In this document: positions 1 to 7,050 of the stretch, one piece after another
Numbering within the stretch: position 1 is the stretch's first letter
Layout: each line of letters opens with the position of its first letter
From: Desulfobacterium sp.
GTDB taxonomy: Bacteria > Desulfobacterota > Desulfobacteria > Desulfobacterales > Desulfobacteraceae
Direction of reading: 5' to 3'
DNA: 32,256 nucleotides
Assembly (NCBI GenBank): GCA_016342325.1
Contig: JAEINR010000070.1
Coordinates: 1 to 32,256, forward strand
Program-made: the position numbers and the translations under genes
Notes under the pieces: model-generated
Database searches by the model: none
Told to the model about the DNA's origin: nothing
The model's input: only the letters and a program-made list of their open reading frames with translations

Positions 1-187
1 AATTTGATAACAGATGGATTTTTAAATCAATTATTCTGAGGGGTTGTTTTCTTCCAACCGCCATTTGCGGTCATAGCAAAATTTTACCCTAAAATGAGCT
101 GTTTTTTTTGAAAAGCGTGCCACATTTTTCTATGACAACCTACCAACAAGCGTTTCCGTCTTTTAAAGACAAATAGAAGGTGATGAT

Positions 188-382
188 ATGCAAAGCAAAC
201 GTGGTGGATACAGAGGGAAGCCAAAACCAAAGTTACCTCCACATCTCAAGCGCGTTCGTGTGAATGTTCGCATCCAAAAATGGATGCTTGACCAATTAAA
301 AGCAAAAGGAGAAGTCGGAATTGTTTTGGAAGAAATTTTAAAAAATGCAGGTTTTAAATATTCTGGTACCAGAAATGATTAA
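188..382 (+). CDS. Small basic protein, possible ribbon-helix-helix type
   Basis: The protein has 64 residues and I do not recognise its family. The N-terminal 20 residues are rich in Lys, Arg, Gly and Pro. A likely beta strand (RVRVNVRI, about residues 22-29) is followed by two predicted helices (about 31-40 and 43-53). That strand-helix-helix order resembles small ribbon-helix-helix DNA-binding proteins, but this is inference from pattern only. A GAAGG sequence lies about 9 nt before the ATG and supports the start. It sits just inside a putative insertion-sequence end (401-458), so it may be a passenger gene of that element rather than a host gene. Confidence 0.55.
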   Translation: MQSKRGGYRGKPKPKLPPHLKRVRVNVRIQKWMLDQLKAKGEVGIVLEEILKNAGFKYSGTRND

Positions 383-400
383 CGATTTAGTTTTTAAACG

Positions 401-458
401 CTATCTCGACCGGACAAGATAATTGACGCGAACCGGACAAAGTAATTGACGCGAGACA
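401..458. mobile_element. Putative insertion-sequence terminus (IS21-like)
   Basis: Two 23-bp direct repeats lie head to tail at 410-432 and 433-455, each built on CCGGACAA..TAATTGACGCG and differing at three positions. They end with ACA at 456-458, so the complementary strand begins TGT followed by the repeats. Several internal copies of a repeat behind a terminal TGT are characteristic of IS21-family ends. The reading frame of a histidine kinase resumes immediately after this point without its usual N-terminal domain, as expected for an insertion boundary. The transposase genes would lie left of the window. The family assignment is inference. Confidence 0.55.
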
Positions 459-1498
459 TGTCTGCCTCCCGCTTCGGAGCAAAGGCCCTTGAAGACAGGA
501 TCTCCATGGCCCAAACCAAGGGCCTGCCCCAAGGGCTGTATGAGACCACCGACTACCGGGGGGAACGTGTTCTGCAGGCGTACTGGAAAGTGGAAGGCTT
601 CCCGTGGTATGTAATGGCGGACCAGGATATGGCTGAAATCCTGAACCGTATCCAAAAAGTGGGAAGGGATGCCTTATTTTACGGGATACTTACTGCCCTG
701 ATCGTTTTCTGTCTGGCCTTCATGGTGTCCACGGGGATCGTGAATATCCTAAAATCCAAATACCGGTATGAAAAAGAACTCGAGTTTCAGGTTATCCAAA
801 AAGAAAAACTGGCCTCCCTCGGGCTTCTGACCTCAGGACTTGCCCATGAACTCAATACCCCCCTTGCCAATGCTCTTTTGTATACTCAGATTGCCAAGGA
901 AGAGCTGGAAGAGCCTGAAATCAAGCTTAAGACCGTGCAAGATCGGCTCTCAACCGTTGTGGGCGAGATTCACCAAGGCAGCATGATTATCCGGAATCTG
1001 CTGGACTTTTCCCGCCACTCCCGACATGACGGGGATAAAACCGATGTAAACGAAACATTGGAAAAGCTGATGAAGATTGCAGGATCCCATTGTGAATCCA
1101 ATAGAATAGCGGTGAAGATGAAGCTGCAAAAGGGGATGCCCAAAATTATTGGCGATGCCAGTACCATCCAGGCGATCTTGACCAATTTGGTATCCAATGC
1201 CGTTGAAGCTATGCCTGACGGCGGCAATTTAAGCTTTAAAACTCGGTATGTGAAAGTGCTTAAAAAAGTAAAAATAGAAATTCGGGATACAGGTCCCGGC
1301 ATTTCCAAACAGGTGATGGCTAAAATATTCACGCCGTTTTTTACCACCAAACAACAGGGAAGCGGAACAGGACTTGGGCTGTTTATCAGCCATGAAATGG
1401 TCAGGAAACTGGGAGGAGATTTAAGGGTCGTAAGTTCCACCCATGCAGAAGCCGTTAAAACCGGAACTCTTTTCACGGTTGAGTTCCCTGTTGAATAA
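446..1498 (+). pseudogene. Sensor histidine kinase, N-terminally truncated by insertion
   Basis: Only the end of a periplasmic (probably Cache-type) sensor domain remains, about residues 6-70, followed by one membrane segment (about 78-100). The cytoplasmic part is complete: the H-box GLAHELNTPL has the phospho-accepting His at residue 134 (numbered from the TTG at 446), then N-box (LTNLVSNAVEAM), G1 (DTGPGI), F-box (FTPFFTTK) and G2 (GTGLGL). The first membrane helix and most of the sensor domain are missing. The only starts, TTG 446 and ATG 458, lie in or at the edge of the insertion-sequence end, so they look fortuitous. It precedes an NtrC-type regulator by 27 nt and was presumably its partner kinase. 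Any product would lack normal signal input. Confidence 0.8.
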
Positions 1499-1525
1499 GA
1501 TATGATCCATGATCAGGAGGCCTTC

Positions 1526-2881
1526 ATGAATAGATATCGGATTTTGATTGTGGAAGATGACCCGAAAATGAACCAGGGGCTCTTACATATTCTTTTAAAG
1601 CAGGGATACACAGCCGAGTCGGTTGATACCGGGGAAAAAGCATTGGCAAAAATAAAGGCGACCAAGTATGACCTTTTGATCACCGATCTGAAACTTCCCG
1701 GAATTGACGGAATGGAATTGCTCAGGGCAGTCAAAGCGTATGCCCCTGATATTCTTATGCTCATGATTACGGCATACGGCACGGTGGATACAGCCGTGGC
1801 CGCCATGAAACAAGGGGCTGAAGATTATATTTTAAAGCCCTTTGACATGGAAGAGTTTAGGCTTGTGGTAAAAAAGACCCTGGAAAAGCGAGCTCTTTTT
1901 CTCCAAAATCTCCAACTCCAGCGCCAACTTAAAAAAAAGTATGCCTTTGATAATATTATCGGTACCAGCGAAACCATGATGACGGTCTTTAAAACCATCA
2001 ACAATGTCAAGGACTCAAAAACCACGGTTCTTATCCGCGGAGAGACCGGAACCGGGAAAGAACTTGTTGCAAGGGCCATCCACTTCAACAGCGACAAGGC
2101 ATTAAAACCGTATCTGCCGGTCAATTGTGCCGCTCTGAACGAAAATCTTTTGGCAAGCGAATTGTTCGGACATTCAAAGGGAGCATTCACCGGTGCGGTA
2201 TCCGATAAGCAGGGACTTTTTGAGGCCGCCCACGGCGGTACTATTTTTTTGGATGAAATCGGGGATATCGGCAAAGGTCTCCAACAGACCTTTCTTCGGG
2301 CATTGGAAAGCGGGGAGATACAGCCGGTAGGCTCCTTTAAGCGAAAAAAAGTGGCGGTCAGAATAATTGCGGCAACCCACAAGAATCTTGAGACCATGGT
2401 GGCCGAGGGGACCTTTCGAAAAGACCTTTACTACCGTCTCAATGTGGTGATGATCGACCTGCCGCCATTAAGGGAACGCAAAGGTGACATCGCCTTATTA
2501 GCCCATCATTTTTTACAACAGTATGCCGCCCAAAACAAAAAGCCGATTGAGCGAATTTCCAAAGAGGTCCTGACTCTTTTGGACGCCTATGAGTGGCCGG
2601 GAAATGTAAGGGAATTGGAAAATATCATTGAAAGAGCAACCCTTTTTGAGCAGAGCGGTGACATTACTAAAGCCAGTCTTCCCGAAACGCTTCTGCACTC
2701 ATCTACCCGGCTGGAGTGCAAGATAATGGGCCAGGACATCAAATCCCTTGAACAATTAAGCCGGAACCATATTGAAAAAGTATTAGAACTGACCGGGAAC
2801 AATAAGACCCAGACGGCTAGACTGCTGAAGATTGACCGCTCCACACTCTGGCGTATCATGAACCGCCTTAATATCAGTTAA
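1526..2881 (+). CDS. NtrC-family sigma-54-dependent response regulator
   Basis: The 451-residue cytoplasmic transcription activator has three parts. The receiver domain has acidic residues near 10-12, phospho-Asp 54 in LITDLKLPG, and Lys in YILKPF. The AAA+ domain shows Walker A GETGTGKE, the sigma-54 contact loop GAFTGA and Walker B GGTIFLDEIGD. A Fis-type helix-turn-helix lies near the C-terminus (KTQTARLLKIDRSTLWRI). I chose the ATG at 1526 because AGGAGG lies 5-6 nt before it; an in-frame ATG at 1502 has no such site. It follows the truncated kinase. A perfect inverted repeat and a sigma-54 promoter lie directly downstream (2964-3090), so its likely target is the next gene. Confidence 0.95.
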   Translation: MNRYRILIVEDDPKMNQGLLHILLKQGYTAESVDTGEKALAKIKATKYDLLITDLKLPGIDGMELLRAVKAYAPDILMLMITAYGTVDTAVAAMKQGAEDYILKPFDMEEFRLVVKKTLEKRALFLQNLQLQRQLKKKYAFDNIIGTSETMMTVFKTINNVKDSKTTVLIRGETGTGKELVARAIHFNSDKALKPYLPVNCAALNENLLASELFGHSKGAFTGAVSDKQGLFEAAHGGTIFLDEIGDIGKGLQQTFLRALESGEIQPVGSFKRKKVAVRIIAATHKNLETMVAEGTFRKDLYYRLNVVMIDLPPLRERKGDIALLAHHFLQQYAAQNKKPIERISKEVLTLLDAYEWPGNVRELENIIERATLFEQSGDITKASLPETLLHSSTRLECKIMGQDIKSLEQLSRNHIEKVLELTGNNKTQTARLLKIDRSTLWRIMNRLNIS

Positions 2882-2963
2882 GGAATGAATATTTAATTGA
2901 TTTCATTTTTGTGTCTTTGTGATACTCGGCACTTGTTGAACCCTCCTTTTTTTATCTGCGTTA

Positions 2964-2995
2964 GTGCAATATGCAACACTTGTTGCATATTGCAC
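2964..2995. promoter_or_regulatory. Perfect 15-bp inverted repeat, likely enhancer (UAS)
   Basis: The left arm GTGCAATATGCAACA is repeated exactly as its reverse complement after a 2-nt spacer (CT). It lies about 80 nt upstream of the -24 element of the sigma-54 promoter, the usual distance for a binding site of an NtrC-type activator. The nearest candidate to bind it is the regulator encoded at 1526-2881, which ends 82 nt away. Which regulator binds it is inference. Confidence 0.8.
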
Positions 2996-3073
2996 CGAAT
3001 TTGTTTTCCATCACTTTATCCCTAAATTGTGAACATTCATTGTTTACAGCGGGTTACCTTCTGCACTCGCAGA

Positions 3074-3089
3074 TGGCATGCTCCTTGCT
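3074..3089 (+). promoter_or_regulatory. Sigma-54 (-24/-12) promoter
   Basis: The sequence TGGCATGCTCCTTGCT fits the RpoN consensus TGGCAC-N5-TTGCA/T. The invariant GG (3075-3076) and GC (3087-3088) are separated by exactly 10 nt. It reads toward the gene at 3215 and needs an enhancer-binding activator, consistent with the inverted repeat upstream. Its core and flank nearly match the promoter at 10508-10523. Confidence 0.9.
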
Positions 3090-3214
3090 CAAATAAACGC
3101 TGATAATGGCAGTCCTGGATGGTATATGCGCTTATTGTACCGGTTTAAATCGTACCGGTGCAATTTTGTCGCTTGGTGACAATTGAGGAGGAATAACAAT
3201 TAGGAGATAAAAAA

Positions 3215-3664
3215 ATGGAGACTATGAGCTTTGGAAATTTAAGAGACTGGGACCAGGTCCTGAAAAAGCTGGAGCATCTGATAAAGGTCGGCCAACTTGA
3301 AAAATGGCAGCACGAACTGATCCGCCTGCTCCGCTTTGATCAGAACTGGAGACTTCGGGAGGAAGCCATCGTGTCGCTGGTTTTCATTAAAAGTCCAAGT
3401 TTGGATCTGGCAAAAGAAGTTTTTTCAATCGTTAAACGAAAAGATCTTTACTACGATGTCAGGATCCTCGCGGTTGACGGTCTTTCCAAATTGATGGTCC
3501 GGATCGTAGATAACCAGGAACTTGACAGGGACGAGATCAACCTTTTTTTTCACAATACCATCAATGGGTTGGAAGAATATCTTGAGGCTCCGGAACCGCC
3601 CATATTCCATGATGCCTTGAATACATCTTTGAGCCAACTCAGGCAAGTTGAAAAAGCTGCCTGA
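3215..3664 (+). CDS. Small alpha-helical (HEAT-like) protein, sigma-54 controlled
   Basis: The protein has 149 residues, no signal peptide and no membrane segment. It is predicted to be almost entirely helical. Segments such as WRLREEAIVSLVFI and YYDVRILAVDGLSKLM resemble HEAT or armadillo-type helical repeats, which usually act as protein-protein binding scaffolds. I cannot name a family. A GGAGA site lies 8 nt before the ATG. It is the only clear gene downstream of the sigma-54 promoter at 3074, so it is probably a main output of the regulator encoded just upstream. A cytoplasmic adaptor or regulatory role is a guess. Confidence 0.8.
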   Translation: METMSFGNLRDWDQVLKKLEHLIKVGQLEKWQHELIRLLRFDQNWRLREEAIVSLVFIKSPSLDLAKEVFSIVKRKDLYYDVRILAVDGLSKLMVRIVDNQELDRDEINLFFHNTINGLEEYLEAPEPPIFHDALNTSLSQLRQVEKAA

Positions 3665-3746
3665 AATTCATTCAGGTAGTATTCTCTCCCATGTGATGTG
3701 CAAGGCAATGAACCGGTGCCTTTTCAGGGTATTTGTTCCTGAGAAA

Positions 3747-3772
3747 CGACCGGCTGGGGAACTGGCCGGTCG
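3747..3772 (+). terminator. Hairpin downstream of the HEAT-like gene
   Basis: CGACCGGC and its exact complement GCCGGTCG form an 8-bp GC-rich stem around a 10-nt loop, about 80 nt after the stop at 3664. There is no T-run after it, so a classical intrinsic terminator is doubtful; it could instead protect the mRNA 3' end. The rest of 3665-3946 shows no convincing gene. Confidence 0.4.
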
Positions 3773-3946
3773 ATCCAATGACAGACCAGAAAACACAATG
3801 CGCATCGGATGCTATGCCAAAGTCTACAAAAGTGATATGTTGACAAATTCAAACCAGGGGGCAAGCTGGCGAGATGGAGCAGAAACCCAATTGGAATATG
3901 GAAAAAAATCAAACTGACCAGAGAAACAAAAAACACAGGTTGTCTA

Positions 3947-4237
3947 ATGAGAAACAAAAAAGTGCAATTTCAAATCCATGGTCTGCTCAAACTGAAAACA
4001 GTAGGTGACTACCTCAACCTGGTGGACAAAAAGATCAAATTAATATTCAAGAAAAAAGATCCTGTACTGAACACCAAATTTTTCTTCAACGCTGATGTTG
4101 CTGACTTGTCGGATACAGGGACCCATCTGATATTAAAAAACGTGCATATCAAAAGGTATATCTTCTTTTCAACACATATCAAGAAATGTATTGTGCCGAT
4201 AGACAATATCTCGACAATCCAGATTTTGGGGAAATAA
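3947..4237 (+). CDS. Hypothetical protein, 96 residues
   Basis: I do not recognise this protein. It is basic, has no signal peptide or membrane helix, and is predicted to be mainly beta strand, with alternating hydrophobic stretches such as KKIKLIFKK, THLILKNVHI and KCIVPIDNIS. The pattern might fit a small beta-barrel (Sm- or PilZ-like) fold, but no diagnostic motif is present. The ribosome-binding site is weak (CAGG about 8 nt upstream). It lies 40 nt before a decayed GIY-YIG gene on the same strand, so both may be remnants of one acquired segment next to the tRNA. Confidence 0.5.
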   Translation: MRNKKVQFQIHGLLKLKTVGDYLNLVDKKIKLIFKKKDPVLNTKFFFNADVADLSDTGTHLILKNVHIKRYIFFSTHIKKCIVPIDNISTIQILGK

Positions 4238-4277
4238 GTGACGGTATTTTTTCAAGTACGGGTATGGAGGATTACAT

Positions 4278-4618
4278 ATGGAGAAACGTATCGTTCGGAT
4301 TGAAGACAACCTTTGGAGAATTCGGACAGAGGATGGAGAAGGAACATCAAAAAGTGTGTCATACCTAGGGGAAGCGGAAAACATCTACAGAAGATTGACC
4401 CAACACCTGAAGGAGAAAGATTTCTGGCATGAGGCAATTGTATTCATCAGCAAGGATGATAACCTGAACAAGGCCCACATCAAGTACCTGGAACATCGGA
4501 TCATCTATTTTCCAGCCCTTCTACGGCAGCAGCCATCGTCATGGGAAGAACCGCCAACGGACTGATAGAATGGAAAACCAAGGATGGCAAAACTCTGAAA
4601 ACAATTGAGAATGAATAA
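4278..4618 (+). pseudogene. Decayed GIY-YIG nuclease-like / DUF4357 gene
   Basis: Two separated pieces in different frames look like one protein. The first (4278-4565) contains YLGEAENIYRRLTQHLKEKD, FWHEAIVFISKDDNLNKAHIKYLEHR, which matches the second half of GIY-YIG-type domains. The second (4541-4618, another frame) reads GRTANGLIEWKTKDGKTL, typical of the DUF4357 domain that ends such proteins. The catalytic GIY half at the N-terminus and the middle of the protein are missing. A good GGAGG site 7 nt before the ATG at 4278 shows translation can still begin. The family match is from memory of motifs. Confidence 0.6.
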
Positions 4619-4636
4619 GCTCTCAATCATAGAAAC

Positions 4637-4671
4637 AAAAAAAGCCCCAGGGAGATTTTCCCGAGAGCCTT
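4637..4671 (-). terminator. Rho-independent terminator of tRNA-Arg
   Basis: Read on the minus strand, GGCTC and GGGA pair with TCCC and GGGC to form a hairpin, and TTTTTTT follows directly. It begins 9 nt past the 3' CCA end of the tRNA and fits a terminator for that gene. Confidence 0.65.
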
Positions 4672-4679
4672 GAGTTTAA

Positions 4680-4755
4680 TGGTGCGCCTGGTAGGACTCG
4701 AACCTCGACCTACGAATTAGAAATCCGTTGCTCTATCCAGCTGAGCTACAGGCGC
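4680..4755 (-). tRNA. tRNA-Arg (anticodon TCT)
   Basis: The minus strand folds as a complete 76-nt cloverleaf. The acceptor stem is GCGCCTG/CAGGCGC with A as discriminator base and an encoded CCA end. The D-arm is TAGCTCAGCTGGATAGAGCA. The anticodon loop is TTTCTAA with anticodon TCT (reads AGA/AGG), and the T-loop is GGTTCGAGTCC. A terminator follows. I found no second copy of its 3' end that would mark an integration site in this window. Confidence 0.97.
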
Positions 4756-4867
4756 AAACAAAGGTGGCTCATATCAAATCAATCCTATTATGTCCTATCT
4801 ATTTATTCCCTCTACACGGAGGACAAAGCAAAGGCCGGCCGGATTCAAGCTGCCAGGCACGGTACTT

Positions 4868-5362
4868 TTAAACACTGGGATCCCCTCCCTCGTTGACCAT
4901 ATCTTGAAACCAGTCTTCATGACCGTAATAGGACTCCAGGCAATCCGGACACATGGAGTGGGAAAACCGAGCATGGGAATGGGTTTCCACATATTGCTCC
5001 ACCTGTTGCCAGAATCCTTTATCATCCCTGATTTTTTTACACCCGGAACAGATGGGAATGATGCCCTTAAGCTGACGAATCTCGGCCACGGCCTTTTCTA
5101 GTTCATGATTTCTGGAAACCACACGTTTATGTAAAAAAGAGACTTCATTCCAGCGACGCATGGCAAAGACGAACAGGGCAAAAGACATAAATACGGAAGC
5201 GGTGACCAGCTCATCCAGTTCCAGGTCTTCATATTTGCGGGTTAAGTCCACCAGTTTTTCCAGAATATCGTACTCACCAGCCAGCAAGAACACAACCAGG
5301 GTCATCAGAGCCACGATAACTGCGTCCCTGGCACCTCTTGAATTTAATAAAATGGGGGCCAC
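4868..5362 (-). CDS. Membrane protein with C-terminal CKKIRDD zinc module
   Basis: The 164-residue protein has two predicted membrane helices (about 13-29 and 53-69), a short coiled coil (about 75-97), and a C-terminal module. The module holds IIPICSGCKKIRDDKGFW and then MCPDC, giving Cys 105, 108, 138 and 141, a probable zinc-binding four-Cys set. The same module ends the Cache-PAS protein at 19895-21835. In my knowledge it recurs at the ends of sensory proteins in Desulfobacterota, with unknown function. The start is GTG at 5362, preceded by GAGGAGA about 10 nt upstream. It stands alone between the tRNA and the regulator at 5622. Confidence 0.8.
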   Translation of the reverse strand: MAPILLNSRGARDAVIVALMTLVVFLLAGEYDILEKLVDLTRKYEDLELDELVTASVFMSFALFVFAMRRWNEVSFLHKRVVSRNHELEKAVAEIRQLKGIIPICSGCKKIRDDKGFWQQVEQYVETHSHARFSHSMCPDCLESYYGHEDWFQDMVNEGGDPSV

Positions 5363-5566
5363 GCTTATGCAATCTCCTCTGCTATCAAATTTATATCAAG
5401 TGCTTCACTCGCTTCCACAAGGTGAATGGATGAATGTCAACAGCCAATCCAATCTTTGAAGCAAAGTGCAATAAGCTTGCCAAACCTTGAGATACGTTAA
5501 AGAATCCTTCGTGACAGGGAATTATGAAACAGGGGGGCAGATTAAAGGGGACCATGTCCCGGAATT

Positions 5567-5622
5567 CAAAACGAAAAGCCTCCTTTGTCCTGGAAATCCG
5601 GACTGAGAAAAAAAGAAAGGCT
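5567..5622 (-). terminator. Possible terminator behind the regulator at 5622-7049
   Basis: On the minus strand, GTCC and GGAC form an inner hairpin (5587-5603) and AGCC/GGCT an outer one, followed by TTTTCGTTTTG. The outer arm touches the end of the coding region. The structure is imperfect, so the call is tentative. Confidence 0.3.
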
Positions 5623-7049
5623 CACTTGTAATCGGCAAGGGAAATTCCGTGTTTTTGTAAAAAGTGGTAAAGCCGGGATTTGGAAAGCCCCGAACGTATG
5701 CAGGCCTGGGCCGGATTCCCCTTGGCCTGGGTGCAGATCTCAGTAAAATAGTGTTTTTCACCGGTTGTCAAAAGCTGATCTTTGAAATCCTTATAAGAGG
5801 CTGATAAATTAGTTTCAACGTTTTGCATACCGGGATTGTCCTGAACGGGCCCTGGGACGGCCTGGGTCGTAGAGGCGCTGGTACGGGCAATCTGGGAGCG
5901 AATTTTAACGGGCAGGTGTTGAGGAAACAGAATCGGTTGTTCACCCGCGGAAACCATGGCGCTGTCCAGGGTATTGAATAAATCACGGATATTTCCGGGC
6001 CAGTCATAGGCATTAATGGCCTCAAAAAAGTCAGGAGAAAATCCCTTGGTCAGAATGCCGGAAGTTTCGCATTTTTTGGTTACATAGTACATGGACAGCT
6101 CCGAGATATCGTTTAACCGCTCCCTAAGGGGCGGTGATATGATGGAAAAGGCGCGGATCCGGTATAAAAGGTCTTCACGAAAATGGCCCTCTTTCACTCT
6201 TTTTTCCATATCCCTGTTAGAGGCTGAAACAAGCCTGAAATCACTTTCTTTTTCTTTTGTACTGCCCAAGGGACGATACCGGTGTTCCTGAAGCACCCTC
6301 AGGAAGGCCGTCTGGATAGCCAGGGGAAGTTCTCCTATTTCATCCAGAAACAGGGTGCCCTGATTGGCCTGTTCGATGAGTCCGATCTGTTTTTTATCCG
6401 CTCCTGTAAAAACCCCCTTTTCATGGCCGTAAAGCAGACCTTCCACAAGGTTTTCGGGTATGGCACCACAATCCACAACAATAAACGCGCCTTTGCTCCG
6501 GCTGCTGTTGTCGTGAATGGCTCTGGCCAGCAGTTCCTTACCTGTTCCGGTTTCCCCCTGGATCAAAATGCTGACGTCTGTTTGGGCGGCCTGGCCCACC
6601 AGCTCCAGACATGACACGAGTTGGGGACTGCTGCCGATGATTTCTTTCCGTTTTAACGAAAGCCGGGACCGGGCTTGATTTTTTTCCTTGCGAAATTCCA
6701 GGGCCCGGAGGAGCGGCAGGGTAATGGCTTCTACTGACGCAGGTTTTTGAACATAGTCCCAAGCCCCCCATTTAATGGCCAGTTCAGCACCGTCCGGGGA
6801 GCCGGACCCGGTAATAATGATCACCTCAGGGGAATGGGCCAGGGCCTGGAATCGGGGGATTGCTTCAATACCATTGCCGTCGGGCAACTGAACATCCAGC
6901 ATTATCACATCAAATTCCCTCTGGTTAGCCATTTCCTCTCCGTGGGACAGGGTCAGGGCAAACGCCGAATGATGGCCCAGGCGGCTTACCCGCCTTGATA
7001 GGACATCGCAGAACACGCGGTCGTCATCGATGATCAATACATTGGCCAT
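5622..7049 (-). CDS. NtrC-family sigma-54-dependent response regulator
   Basis: The 475-residue activator has a receiver (IIDDD at 6-10, phospho-Asp 52 in VIMLDVQLPDG, Lys in YVQKPA), an AAA+ domain with GETGTGKE (Walker A) and GTLFLDEIGE (Walker B), and a Fis-type C-terminal helix-turn-helix (NPAQACIRSGLSKSRLYHF). The loop that contacts sigma-54 reads GVFTGA rather than the usual GAFTGA. A linker of about 60 residues before the DNA-binding helix is rich in Ser, Thr, Ala and Pro. Its start lies 1 nt after the stop of the hybrid kinase, with AAGGA upstream, so the two are co-transcribed and surely partners. The divergent sigma-54 promoter at 10508 is its most likely target. Confidence 0.95.
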   Translation of the reverse strand: MANVLIIDDDRVFCDVLSRRVSRLGHHSAFALTLSHGEEMANQREFDVIMLDVQLPDGNGIEAIPRFQALAHSPEVIIITGSGSPDGAELAIKWGAWDYVQKPASVEAITLPLLRALEFRKEKNQARSRLSLKRKEIIGSSPQLVSCLELVGQAAQTDVSILIQGETGTGKELLARAIHDNSSRSKGAFIVVDCGAIPENLVEGLLYGHEKGVFTGADKKQIGLIEQANQGTLFLDEIGELPLAIQTAFLRVLQEHRYRPLGSTKEKESDFRLVSASNRDMEKRVKEGHFREDLLYRIRAFSIISPPLRERLNDISELSMYYVTKKCETSGILTKGFSPDFFEAINAYDWPGNIRDLFNTLDSAMVSAGEQPILFPQHLPVKIRSQIARTSASTTQAVPGPVQDNPGMQNVETNLSASYKDFKDQLLTTGEKHYFTEICTQAKGNPAQACIRSGLSKSRLYHFLQKHGISLADYK

Positions 7050-7050
7050 T

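Larger units (their letters stand above)
2882..3214. other. Intergenic regulatory region with enhancer and sigma-54 promoter
   Basis: This 333-nt stretch contains no gene. It holds a perfect inverted repeat at 2964-2995 and a sigma-54 promoter at 3074-3089, followed by a leader of about 115 nt to the next start codon. I see no clear terminator hairpin behind the preceding regulator gene. Confidence 0.8.

Noticed and set aside
3648-3917. 89-codon open frame after the HEAT-like gene
   Set aside because: It overlaps the end of the previous gene, has no ribosome-binding site, spans the hairpin at 3747-3772 and has no protein-like pattern.
4680-4755. tRNA-Arg as an integration site with a direct repeat
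   Set aside because: I looked for a second copy of the tRNA 3' end in the window and found none, and there is no integrase gene nearby.
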